Source of the DNA: Chitinophaga fulva
GTDB lineage: Bacteria; Bacteroidota; Bacteroidia; Chitinophagales; Chitinophagaceae
Reading direction: 5' to 3'
Length of the DNA: 64,000 bases
NCBI RefSeq assembly: GCF_012927205.1
Contig: NZ_JABBGC010000002.1
Coordinates: 1,116,001 to 1,180,000, forward strand
The translations under genes and the position numbers were made by a program. Below the pieces are notes generated by a model. That model was not told the origin of the DNA. It was given only the letters and a program-made list of their open reading frames with translations, and did no database searches. Shown here piece by piece: positions 1-7,330 of the stretch (position 1 is its first letter; the number at the start of each line of letters is the position of its first letter).

Positions 1-192
1 GCCATTCCCGTAGGACAGAAGGGCACTTTCCTTGCCATCTCTTCTATTGGCGGCCAGTTCTATGCTGAACAGAAAACAGTAACGATCGGCGCTCCTGCTC
101 CCGGCACCAATTACACCACCGTAACTTTCAATCCGGCTCCTGTTAGCGCAAGCACACTCGTTTCACTGATCACCAGCATGAATACCAAGTAA
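1..192 (+). CDS. C-terminal end of an unknown protein (partial)
   Basis: The frame is open from base 1 and ends with TAA at 190-192, giving 63 residues. The visible tail is rich in small and polar residues (Ala, Thr, Ser, Pro, Gly) and has beta-like alternation, as in secreted or surface proteins, but no motif is recognisable. A strong hairpin terminator follows 11 bases after the stop, which supports this as a real gene end. The function cannot be assigned from this fragment. Confidence 0.6.
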   Translation, partial: AIPVGQKGTFLAISSIGGQFYAEQKTVTIGAPAPGTNYTTVTFNPAPVSASTLVSLITSMNTK

Positions 193-203
193 TCAGGCAC
201 AAC

Positions 204-240
204 AAAATAGCCGTTAACGGGTTGATTAACGGCTATTTTT
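204..240 (+). terminator. Rho-independent terminator
   Basis: A perfect inverted repeat (AAAATAGCCGTTAA with its complement, 8-base loop) runs directly into a T tract at 236-240. It follows the stop of the partial gene at 192. Confidence 0.85.
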
Positions 241-290
241 CCCATTAATGTTGATATGGTATAAAAAATAGACAAGCATGTCTTTAATGC

Positions 291-333
291 AAGGTTACAC
301 CGCACGATAGCCGCGGTGTAACCTTCTTTTTTT
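291..333 (+). terminator. Second hairpin terminator in tandem
   Basis: A 13-bp perfect stem (arms 291-303 and 313-325) is followed by CTTTTTTTT at 326-333. It lies 50 bases behind the first terminator and 25 bases before the convergent protease gene. It would catch read-through from the left or separate the two converging units. On the minus strand there is no T tract directly after the stem. Confidence 0.7.
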
Positions 334-357
334 CATGCATTTCCGGTGAGCGATGGA

Positions 358-1182
358 TTAACGATAGAGGTAATTTAATGCAATGATATCATTGGCATTG
401 AAAGTGCGGTTGCCGCCATTGGAGCAGGCCAGCATCCAGGAGTCCGGATCAGGATCGCTGGGGGTACCGGGCAGGTACACGGCGCCTACTCCACCATCAC
501 CTTCATCTATCGGATCGCCGCCGCAGCTATAGGAACGGTCCATATAGTCGGTATGGCGCATACCGATGCAATGTCCTATTTCGTGCTGGAGCACAGAACC
601 TACGTACTGTACATTCGGGCTGCTGCCATATGCAGCCGGGTGGGTATTCATCTGGATAACATCAAAAGGATCTCCTGCATCAGTAGGGAAACCGGATGAT
701 CCCAAAGTGATATAGCCGCCACTGGGACCTTCATAGAAGCCCTGGATGGTTATGTCCGCATTACCGCTGGTAATACGCTGGAACCGGATGCGCAGTCCCA
801 ATGCGTTGTAACGTTGGATGGCCAGGTCGGTGCCTCGTACAAAAGCGGTTCCCAGGCTAACCACCTTTACGGTGATCGTGCGTGGCAGGCCGACTAACAG
901 GTTATTGGTGGAATACTGTTCTGTTTTGGCTACTCTTACTTTCGTGTTTTGAGCTTTCCGGCTAAGTTCTTTTGTGCTAAGAAAAATATCTCCTTCTACG
1001 AGGTAACCACCATTTACGGCGTGTACATTGCTGGTACTGAAACCTTTTGCCTTGATCTGTGCTAATACGTCGTTGGAGATATTGGGTTTATCAACGCTGC
1101 CTTGTTTGTTGTCTTTCTGGCAGGAAGTGATGAATGCACCTGCCAACAGGCAGATCAGAAAAAAAATTGCTTGATTTTTCAT
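358..1182 (-). CDS. M57-type zinc metalloprotease lipoprotein
   Basis: This 274-residue exported protease resembles the peptidase M57 (dual-action HEIGH) family. The N-terminus is a lipoprotein signal with lipobox ending at Cys21 (FITSC), so the mature protein is probably anchored in the outer membrane or periplasm. The metzincin-type zinc site HEIGHCIGMRH is at residues 200-210, with three His ligands and the catalytic Glu. The segment before it (NVQYVGSVLQ) and the WMLAC stretch after it fit the conserved core and Met-turn region. The start ATG at 1182 gives a clean signal peptide. It is monocistronic. A paralogue lies at 6218-6964. Substrate unknown. Confidence 0.85.
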   Translation of the reverse strand: MKNQAIFFLICLLAGAFITSCQKDNKQGSVDKPNISNDVLAQIKAKGFSTSNVHAVNGGYLVEGDIFLSTKELSRKAQNTKVRVAKTEQYSTNNLLVGLPRTITVKVVSLGTAFVRGTDLAIQRYNALGLRIRFQRITSGNADITIQGFYEGPSGGYITLGSSGFPTDAGDPFDVIQMNTHPAAYGSSPNVQYVGSVLQHEIGHCIGMRHTDYMDRSYSCGGDPIDEGDGGVGAVYLPGTPSDPDPDSWMLACSNGGNRTFNANDIIALNYLYR

Positions 1183-1644
1183 CGGTTGAGATTTTGGGTT
1201 TTGGATTTTAGATCGCTATCGTGTATGCATGAAAAAATAGCTTTACTATAGCTGTATTTCACAGCTAACGTTTAAGTATACACGCATTTTTCAGGTGACG
1301 GGAAAACCTTGATTATTCACCTGCAAATAAAATCATCATCATGATTCTTATGCGATGCATGTTTGGAATGATGGACAGATGGACTCTCCAGTGTAATCAG
1401 ATTTAAAAATGTGGGTTATTCAGATTTGCTTAAAGATTATGGCTCGTCGTTTGGGTTTTTATCGTGATTGTTTGCCAATATTACAGCTTTCTTATTACTG
1501 AAAAAAATATTTTGAAACGGGCACCGTCGTTTTTATCAGCAATGGTACAGCAGTATTCTGCACTACTTTGAAGTTTGATTTAAGCTGATTTTAATCACTT
1601 TTTAATTGCTTTTTAATTTGATTACGGGAGATGCCAAAATCGCT
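1183..1644. other. Intergenic region, no gene seen
   Basis: This A+T-rich stretch separates the divergent protease (minus) and RluA-like gene (plus). Short repeats of AGCT around 1230-1265 are visible, but I see no convincing coding frame, RNA gene or operator. It presumably holds the protease promoter. Confidence 0.5.
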
Positions 1645-1652
1645 TACCTTTG
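1645..1652 (+). promoter_or_regulatory. Bacteroidota -7 element (TACCTTTG)
   Basis: TACCTTTG matches TAnnTTTG exactly and lies 54 bases before the ATG at 1706. No well-spaced TTTG -33 element is evident. Confidence 0.5.
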
Positions 1653-1705
1653 CATCTTTTTAAGCCGCCCTGTCAAGGCCGGCGCACTATGCCACAAGCG
1701 TGTAT

Positions 1706-2551
1706 ATGACCGATGTAGAAGACGATTATCATTCATCTGTAGCAGCACTGGAGCAACAAACGAGCGCCGCCTTTTGTCGTTTTACAGACCAGGACACCGC
1801 CAGATCAATGGCGGATACACTCACCTTTAGCCAGGATGACAACATTCATCCGCTTTGTACAATTGCCGTTACAGAGCTTCAACAACATCTTGCCGGACAA
1901 AGTGAATGGAAACATAACTTCGGACTGGACAACAATGGCCATGGCGCTGTCATTGGCAAGATGTTCGGCGTACTGGTGGTACGCGCCCGGTGCGGAACAT
2001 TGGGTTACCTGTCTGCATTTTCCGGCAAGCTGGCCAATGGAAATCATCACAACAGGTTTGTAGAGCCGGTATTTGACGGACTTAAAACCGGCAGTTTTCT
2101 AAATGCCGGCATGGTCCGTTTATCGGAAATCAACAATGAAATTGCCGCGCTCTCCCGGGAAGACGCTGTTCTCCATCAGTCTGCCATTGGACAGTTAAAG
2201 GAGTTGCGTAAAACCCATTCCGTCAGATTACAACGAAGGCTGCTGGAACAATATAATTTTAGCAATAAGGCTGGCCATGTAAAAAACATGGTGGATATCT
2301 TCACCGCCCACGGCTACAAACAACCGCCTGCAGGCGCCGGGGAATGTGCAGGGCCCAAATTACTGCAACATGCCTTTCGTCACCAGATGGAGCCTTTGGC
2401 TTTAGTGGAATTCTGGTGGGGCTTATCGCCAAAATCGGCCACCTGGAAACATGGCGCTTATTACAAGCCATGTAAGGAGAAATGTGCGCCGATTTTAGAT
2501 TATATGTTGAACGGCTCAGACCTTCCGACTGGAATTTCTCAGCCTGCTTAA
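1706..2551 (+). CDS. RluA-family N-terminal domain protein lacking the synthase domain
   Basis: The 281-residue product matches the N-terminal extension of the long Bacteroidota/Vibrio-type RluA pseudouridine synthases: HPLCTIAVTELQQHL, GKMFGVLVV, GYLSAFSGKLA, FVEPVFDGL and, near the end, GECAGPKLLQHAF and LALVEFWWGLSPKS. In the full-length family these precede a catalytic RluA domain. Here the protein stops right after the CKEKCAPILDYML segment, and the downstream DNA is a convergent regulator gene, so the catalytic Asp domain is absent. The coiled-coil between the conserved blocks also looks shortened. ATG 1706 is preferred over the GTG six bases upstream. It may be a stand-alone accessory domain or a truncated gene. 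The family match is strong, the function uncertain. Confidence 0.7.
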   Translation: MTDVEDDYHSSVAALEQQTSAAFCRFTDQDTARSMADTLTFSQDDNIHPLCTIAVTELQQHLAGQSEWKHNFGLDNNGHGAVIGKMFGVLVVRARCGTLGYLSAFSGKLANGNHHNRFVEPVFDGLKTGSFLNAGMVRLSEINNEIAALSREDAVLHQSAIGQLKELRKTHSVRLQRRLLEQYNFSNKAGHVKNMVDIFTAHGYKQPPAGAGECAGPKLLQHAFRHQMEPLALVEFWWGLSPKSATWKHGAYYKPCKEKCAPILDYMLNGSDLPTGISQPA

Positions 2552-3106
2552 GGTTTCTTTTGTAAGACCCAGATAGTTGGCCAGGATATGATGCGGGATG
2601 CGTAAAAACAATTGTGAAGACGTTTTCATCAGTCTTTCGTACCGCATCTTTGGCGTTTCATAATAAGAAGCAATCAAACGCTCCTGGTAATAGCAGGCAA
2701 CATATTCAGCCAAATGCCTGCCTATTTTTTGCCAGGTCATCGTTGTATCGAAAAGGGCCAGCATCCTTTCCGCATCCGCGGAAACCACGATTGAATCCTC
2801 TACGGCCAATATGCTCACCTGTGATACACTTTTGGTGATGATACTATGATAATCCGTGACAAATTCATGTTCAATGGCAAAGTCAAAAGTCTTTTCGTTG
2901 CCATCAACGTTCCTGACCGACCGGAAACAACCCTCCATGATAAATCCCACCGTCTGGCAAACCTTTCCTTCTGCATGGAAAAGTTCCTTCTTTTTGTAAT
3001 ACCTGGTTGACAGCATCGCTGCCAGGCACTCCCACTCTTCATCCGTGAGCATTGCGATATTGCTCAGGTGCTTTCTGTAAAACGTATAGTCGATGTCATT
3101 TTCCAT
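2516..3106 (-). CDS. Crp/Fnr-family transcriptional regulator
   Basis: This is a 196-residue regulator with an N-terminal cyclic-nucleotide-binding-like beta-barrel (about residues 20-125) and a C-terminal helix-turn-helix ending ILANYLGLTKETLSRLR. This is the short Bacteroidota Crp-like type, which usually lacks cAMP-binding residues, so the ligand is unknown. The ATG at 3106 (MENDIDY) is favoured. An upstream ATG at 3160 would add 18 residues unlike the family. The 3' end overlaps the convergent RluA-like gene by 36 bases. It is divergent from the NmrA-like reductase at 3206, a common regulator/target layout. Confidence 0.85.
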   Translation of the reverse strand: MENDIDYTFYRKHLSNIAMLTDEEWECLAAMLSTRYYKKKELFHAEGKVCQTVGFIMEGCFRSVRNVDGNEKTFDFAIEHEFVTDYHSIITKSVSQVSILAVEDSIVVSADAERMLALFDTTMTWQKIGRHLAEYVACYYQERLIASYYETPKMRYERLMKTSSQLFLRIPHHILANYLGLTKETLSRLRNSSRKV

Positions 3107-3205
3107 ATGGTAACAAATAGTGGCGTAACTGCCGATCGCCGATTTGTTGATTTGAATCATCGTCGCTTCCCTAACCCGGGTATAATTTTACAAAAAAAGA
3201 AGCAC

Positions 3206-4060
3206 ATGTCACAACCGCTCAAAATTGTTATTACCAGCGCCAACTGTTTTACGGCGGGATTGCTTATCCCGGCCCTGAAAGCCAAAGGATACTATACTAT
3301 CGGCCTGATACGAAATCCACAAACAATTGAAAGTGATGAAACCATTACCAACTGGATGAACAATGATAAAGCGAAACGCGCCTTACAGGACGCTGATCAT
3401 ATTATCCATTTGTCAGGGGAGATCAATTCAAAAAAAGAAGCCGTTTACATTCAGGCCAACAAAACTTCAACGCAGATCGTTGCTGAAGCGGCCAGCGTGG
3501 GCAAAGCACGGCGGCTTATCTTTTTAAGCTATCCCGGGGCTGATGCATGTTCAAAAAACCTCTATCTCAGGTATAAGGGAGAAGCTGAAAAGATACTATC
3601 TGCTGCGGGAAAAGAAGCCGTCATATTCCGGTGCCCCATTATCATCGATTCGCCCGACAAACCATCCCGGATAGATACGCTTTTCATATCGCAAAATGGG
3701 AAAGCGATACCGGTAATCGGTGATGGCCGGCAAATGATGCAGCCCGTTTACCGCGGAGATGTCGTAAAGATGATCGTGTCCGCTCTTGAACACGGGGACC
3801 CGGGTATATATGAGTTATCAGGTCCGGAGCGATTGTCCCTCACCGGGTTTGTTCAGCTTGTCAACCAGAACCCGGCAGTTAAAATCAGGTATACGGCGCC
3901 ATGGCTGGCAAAACTATTAGCCAATTTCATTAAAGGTCTTTCTACTACTTTCGTGGACATCCTGTTAAACCATGCCGACAGCGAATTTACTCCCGCTACC
4001 TATAAAAAATTCGGCATACAACCCACTTCATTGACGACTTTATGGAGCAGGCGACAATAA
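3206..4060 (+). CDS. NmrA/SDR-a-like NAD(P)-binding protein
   Basis: This 284-residue atypical short-chain reductase has an N-terminal beta-alpha-beta (LKIVITSANCFTAG). That motif deviates from the usual TGATGxxG nucleotide-binding loop, which may alter cofactor binding. Later segments fit NmrA/TMR-like proteins: ADHIIHLSG, RLIFLSYPGAD, YLRYKGEAEKIL, IFRCPIIID and PVYRGDVVKMIVSAL. The start is the ATG at 3206 after the A-rich AAAAAAAGAAG. The longer frame upstream overlaps the divergent Crp gene and has no family similarity. It is likely controlled by the adjacent Crp-type regulator (inference). Confidence 0.75.
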   Translation: MSQPLKIVITSANCFTAGLLIPALKAKGYYTIGLIRNPQTIESDETITNWMNNDKAKRALQDADHIIHLSGEINSKKEAVYIQANKTSTQIVAEAASVGKARRLIFLSYPGADACSKNLYLRYKGEAEKILSAAGKEAVIFRCPIIIDSPDKPSRIDTLFISQNGKAIPVIGDGRQMMQPVYRGDVVKMIVSALEHGDPGIYELSGPERLSLTGFVQLVNQNPAVKIRYTAPWLAKLLANFIKGLSTTFVDILLNHADSEFTPATYKKFGIQPTSLTTLWSRRQ

Positions 4061-4085
4061 TCCAGACGACAGTCCATATATAACC

Positions 4086-4119
4086 AAAATCCTTCGGGCC
4101 TTCGGGCCTGAAGGATTTT
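4086..4119. terminator. Bidirectional terminator
   Basis: A 15-bp stem (one G-T wobble) starts AAAATCCTTC and ends GAAGGATTTT, with a TTC(G) loop. A/T runs on both sides suit the converging genes ending at 4060 and 4141. Confidence 0.8.
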
Positions 4120-4140
4120 CAACCAGGTGCCTACCACATC

Positions 4141-4641
4141 CTACTGTTCCCATGTTGCCGCTTCATCTGCCACCGCCACTGCTTCTATCTCTATCAGCGC
4201 ATCAGGTGAATAAAGGGAAGATACTTCCAGTATAGTGTCTGCAGGATAAGGGGCCTTAAAATACTTTTCTCTCAAAGCAACGATCTTGTTAAAGTTGCCC
4301 ATGTCCTTCAACAGGATAGTCACTTTTATCACATTTTTCAGGCTGGAGCCGCCGGCTTTCAATACCTTATCCAGGTTCTCAAAAGCTTTAGCAGCCTGCT
4401 TGTCAAAGTCTCCGATCCCAACTAATTGACCATGATCATCGATAGCTGTCTGCCCAGAAATGAATAAGAGATCACCGGCGCGATAACCCTGTGCAAGACG
4501 GAAAGGTTGATAAGGGTCTGGATTGATTTTTATTTGTGAGATTTTCATTTTATTATTTTTTAATTGATGTAATGAATTTTTTGTTTGTGCTGATACGCTT
4601 ACGCTGTATAAGGTGACGAGTATTAAAAAAAGTGTTCTCAT
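4141..4641 (-). CDS. Exported RidA-like (YjgF/UK114) protein
   Basis: The 166-residue protein has a Sec signal peptide (MRTLFLILVTLYSVSVSAQ) followed by a RidA fold: GDLLFISGQTAID, AFENLDKVLKAGGSSLKNVIKVTILLKDM and ALIEIEAVAVA. The arginine that binds the imine substrate in true RidA (PAR-S-x-x-EV) is replaced, because the segment reads PADTILEV. 2-aminoacrylate deaminase activity is therefore doubtful. The start ATG overlaps the stop of the upstream flavin oxidoreductase (ATGA), indicating translational coupling. An internal ATG at 4548 would give a cytosolic form without the signal. It probably acts with the adjacent oxidoreductase. Confidence 0.85.
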   Translation of the reverse strand: MRTLFLILVTLYSVSVSAQTKNSLHQLKNNKMKISQIKINPDPYQPFRLAQGYRAGDLLFISGQTAIDDHGQLVGIGDFDKQAAKAFENLDKVLKAGGSSLKNVIKVTILLKDMGNFNKIVALREKYFKAPYPADTILEVSSLYSPDALIEIEAVAVADEAATWEQ

Positions 4642-5759
4642 GATATATTAATGTGATTGGATTTGATAACGTGATTCGTGTGGCTGATGGTAGCTTCCGG
4701 CCAAAGCATGTCGGGATGGAAAGCAACGGGCGACGTTCCGTTCAGTAGGTGCGAAGGCCAGGCAGGATCGGCCAGGGCGGCTTTTCCTATGGCGAGGAGG
4801 TCGGCATGCGCTTCTTCAATAACCCTGGTGGCTCTTGTCAGTTGATGCATTCCGCCGTTGGCGATGACCACCTGGCCGGTTATTTGTTTGGCGAGTGCCG
4901 CATAAGAAGTTCCATTGCTGTAAAAGCTGTCCCGCTCCCACTCTCCGCTTTGAACGGCAATATGAATAAAATCGGGTGCTGCTTTGCGGACTTCCTCCAG
5001 GATTTCGATAGCCATCACAGCGCCATCTTTCCAGCGGTATTTGAGATCATTCACTTTGCCTTCTGATAGCCGTATCCCTACCAGGAAATGTGCCGGCACA
5101 ACCGCCCTGATAGCCTGGATAATTTCTGCGGCAATGCGGAAACGGTTGCTGGTGCTGCCTCCGTATTGATCTTCACGGACATTTAGCTCCGGTGTAAGAA
5201 ATTGATCGAGCAGGTACCCGTTGGCCATATGTAATTCCACCCCATCAAAACCGGCCTCGAGAGCTACTTTGGCGGCATTTACAAAGCCCGTTTTAGCGGC
5301 ATCAATATCGTCCGGGTCCATGGCCTTCGGAAAGGGATAAGCACCAGTGCCTCCATATTGTGCCATTTTAACGCCCACCGGCTGTATGGCTGAAGGAGCC
5401 AGCGTTTCCTCGGAGTACTGCGACAGGGCGCCTGCATGCATCAGCTGTGCGATCATCAACGCACCATGTGTTTTTACCTGCTCCACTACCTGTTGCCATG
5501 CAGCGGCATGAGCAGCGCAGACAAGGCCTGGTTGATGAGGATAACTTTTACTCGCCACGTCATCTGTATAGTTCCCTTCTGTAATGATCATACTGAAACC
5601 ACCTTTTGCAAAAGCGGAATAATAGGTTTCCATTTCAGCAGTGGCCAACCCTTCAGCAGTAGCACTTACGCGTGACATAGGCGCTATCACCAGCCTGTTT
5701 TTCATTGAGTGCCCGGGCCATGCTAACGGCCGGAATATTGGATGTTTTATCATGTCCAT
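4638..5759 (-). CDS. Old Yellow Enzyme family NADH:flavin oxidoreductase
   Basis: This 373-residue FMN-dependent TIM-barrel ene-reductase has an N-terminal NRLVIAPMSR. The QLMHAG segment and DGVELHMANGYLLDQFLTP, followed by NVREDQYGGSTSNRFR, carry flavin and substrate ligands. The C-terminal ADLLAIGKAALADP is the phosphate-binding region. Members reduce activated C=C bonds of enones, enals or nitro compounds using NAD(P)H. It is the first gene of a two-gene operon with the RidA-like protein (4-base overlap). A -7 element at 5779 and a 16-bp palindrome at 5831 lie upstream, suggesting a repressed, inducible unit. The regulator is not adjacent. Confidence 0.92.
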   Translation of the reverse strand: MDMIKHPIFRPLAWPGHSMKNRLVIAPMSRVSATAEGLATAEMETYYSAFAKGGFSMIITEGNYTDDVASKSYPHQPGLVCAAHAAAWQQVVEQVKTHGALMIAQLMHAGALSQYSEETLAPSAIQPVGVKMAQYGGTGAYPFPKAMDPDDIDAAKTGFVNAAKVALEAGFDGVELHMANGYLLDQFLTPELNVREDQYGGSTSNRFRIAAEIIQAIRAVVPAHFLVGIRLSEGKVNDLKYRWKDGAVMAIEILEEVRKAAPDFIHIAVQSGEWERDSFYSNGTSYAALAKQITGQVVIANGGMHQLTRATRVIEEAHADLLAIGKAALADPAWPSHLLNGTSPVAFHPDMLWPEATISHTNHVIKSNHINIS

Positions 5760-5778
5760 AAGTAAGTAATTATGAACA

Positions 5779-5786
5779 CAAAACTA
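5779..5786 (-). promoter_or_regulatory. -7 element for the OYE/RidA operon
   Basis: Read on the minus strand this is TAGTTTTG, an exact TAnnTTTG match, 20 bases before the ATG. No well-spaced -33 TTTG was found. Confidence 0.45.
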
Positions 5787-5830
5787 TTCCATACGTTTTT
5801 GCCGCACGTTCAACTATTATAATAAATGAG

Positions 5831-5846
5831 ATTAAACTAGTTTAAT
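5831..5846. promoter_or_regulatory. Perfect 16-bp palindrome, candidate operator
   Basis: ATTAAACTAGTTTAAT is its own reverse complement and lies about 45 bases upstream of the -7 element of the OYE operon. Size and position fit a homodimeric repressor or activator (inference). Confidence 0.5.
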
Positions 5847-6217
5847 TTTCATGGGGTTCCGGGGGGCTGTAATTCCCTGGTAAAGAAAAGGAAGGAGCTG
5901 TACAGGTAACCTACAAAATCCCGCTGGATCGGCACAGCAGTGGGAAAATTAAAGTTTTTTCATGATAAGAAATTTATTTTAATATTGATGTAAGCAAAAT
6001 CTGAGCACGCGACTTTTATTAACCCAGTTTAAATAAACCGCATGACTGTTAGCATTAAGAGCACTGATGATAGATTGCTGTAGCAAGCAACAGATCCTTA
6101 TGGTTTACCCTGCATGGATAGCTGTAGATAGTTATCCCGTGAGCGCTTTGTGCCATTATTTTCCGGGCAGATGATCATCACACTATACCCTTTTTTCACC
6201 CAAAATTAAAAAGTCAC
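5847..6217. other. Intergenic region, no gene seen
   Basis: This is the gap between divergent transcription units. I see no coding frame with family similarity and no RNA gene. It must contain the promoter of the M57 gene at 6218, but no exact TAnnTTTG stands out. Confidence 0.4.
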
Positions 6218-6964
6218 ATGAAAAAACACATGTCGTTCGTTCTGGTGGCCCTATTTGCCATTGTCTTTGCAGCCTGTTCCAAATCAGCTGACAGTCCCGC
6301 TACTCCGCCTCAGGCCGACAACGCAGCTAAAGTGCGGGAGTACATTCTTAAATTAGGTTTCCACGAAAACCAGATCGTGGACCATCCTACAGAGTTCATG
6401 GTAGAAGGCGATATCAGCTTCCCTAAAAACATGAAGGTGCCAGAAGGTAACATTAAAACAGAACAATATTATACCGGTAGTAAAGTTACCAATGTTACCA
6501 ACATCCGTTTAAGAGTAGATGCATCCCTCAGTGGTTTAAGTGCTGAAATCGATTCAGCCATTTCCCAATGGAATGCCATCTCTTCCTGCTCAGTGAACTG
6601 GGTGCTCGCACCAACCGGTACTTACGATGTACTGATGACCAATGCCAACCTCGGTAATGGCATATGCGGTGCAGGTACCTTCCCGGTAAACGGCGTGGTA
6701 GGTAACCTGATCCGTATCAACGCTGCTTATATTGCGGGCAACAACTTTGCGCAGCGTGCCCGTACGATCACCCATGAGTTGGGGCACAACATCTCTTTCA
6801 GGCACACCAACTGGGCTGCCGCTGGTGAAAACCCTCCAGGCGTTGATGTGCCAGGCGTGCCGGGCACAGATGCTTCTTCCCTGATGAATGCCGGCCAATG
6901 CGGTATCGGTGCTACTGTATTGTCTGTAAAAGATATCAAAGCAGCACAGTCTTTATATCCCTGA
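6218..6964 (+). CDS. M57-like metalloprotease lipoprotein (paralogue)
   Basis: The 248-residue protein has a lipoprotein signal ending at Cys20 (VFAAC). The mature part is a short pro-like region, then AISQWNAI and the zinc motif HELGHNISFRH at residues 186-196. The Gly usual in HExxHxxGxxH is replaced by Ser, but all three His ligands and the Glu remain. SSLMNAG downstream provides a Met-turn. It shares family, lipobox and layout with the protease at 358-1182 but is clearly diverged. It is likely a surface or periplasmic endopeptidase, and the substrate is unknown. Confidence 0.85.
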   Translation: MKKHMSFVLVALFAIVFAACSKSADSPATPPQADNAAKVREYILKLGFHENQIVDHPTEFMVEGDISFPKNMKVPEGNIKTEQYYTGSKVTNVTNIRLRVDASLSGLSAEIDSAISQWNAISSCSVNWVLAPTGTYDVLMTNANLGNGICGAGTFPVNGVVGNLIRINAAYIAGNNFAQRARTITHELGHNISFRHTNWAAAGENPPGVDVPGVPGTDASSLMNAGQCGIGATVLSVKDIKAAQSLYP

Positions 6965-6987
6965 TAAAAATCATGACACCAACCATG

Positions 6988-7012
6988 GCAAGGGCGTACT
7001 ACACGCCCTTGC
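6988..7012 (+). terminator. Hairpin terminator
   Basis: A 10-bp perfect stem GCAAGGGCGT / ACGCCCTTGC with loop ACTAC lies 24 bases after the protease stop. The following T content is weak. Confidence 0.6.
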
Positions 7013-7202
7013 TGCTTTGCAGGCCATATCTTCCATTAACCATTGTTTCTCCGGCATCCTGATTAATATCTGCTTAAAAAAAATCTTCCTGCAATAAATA
7101 TTTTGTTTTATTTGTACCTTACTCTCCGGTAATGTACCGAAACCTGTCTGAAGAACCGTGACTGTGGAAACCTATAACACCTGTTGTACTGAAAGAAAAG
7201 AT

Positions 7203-7251
7203 GCCTGACAATCAGGGGAACATTCCACCTGAGGGAAAGAGAAAGTCAGGC
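7203..7251 (+). promoter_or_regulatory. Nested stem in the leader of the beta-helix gene
   Basis: The outer stem GCCTGAC (7203-7209) pairs with GTCAGGC (7245-7251). Inside it TCAGG (7212-7216) pairs with CCTGA (7228-7232) and GGA with TCC. The region just 5' is G/A-rich and also folded-looking. It sits 80 bases before the ATG at 7331 and could be a leader RNA structure. It does not match a riboswitch I recognise. Confidence 0.35.
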
Positions 7252-7330
7252 CCATGATGCATTTTGTCAAATCACTTGTTGGACACTAAAGTATTTAACC
7301 AGTCCAAACCATGTCAATTATTCAAGTCCT

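Noticed and set aside
1606-1830. Short plus-strand frame before the RluA-like gene
   Set aside because: It overlaps the promoter and the start of the RluA-like gene in another frame; no likeness to any family.
7084-7200. Cobalamin, TPP or similar riboswitch upstream of the beta-helix gene
   Set aside because: None of the conserved box sequences is present; only local stems can be supported.
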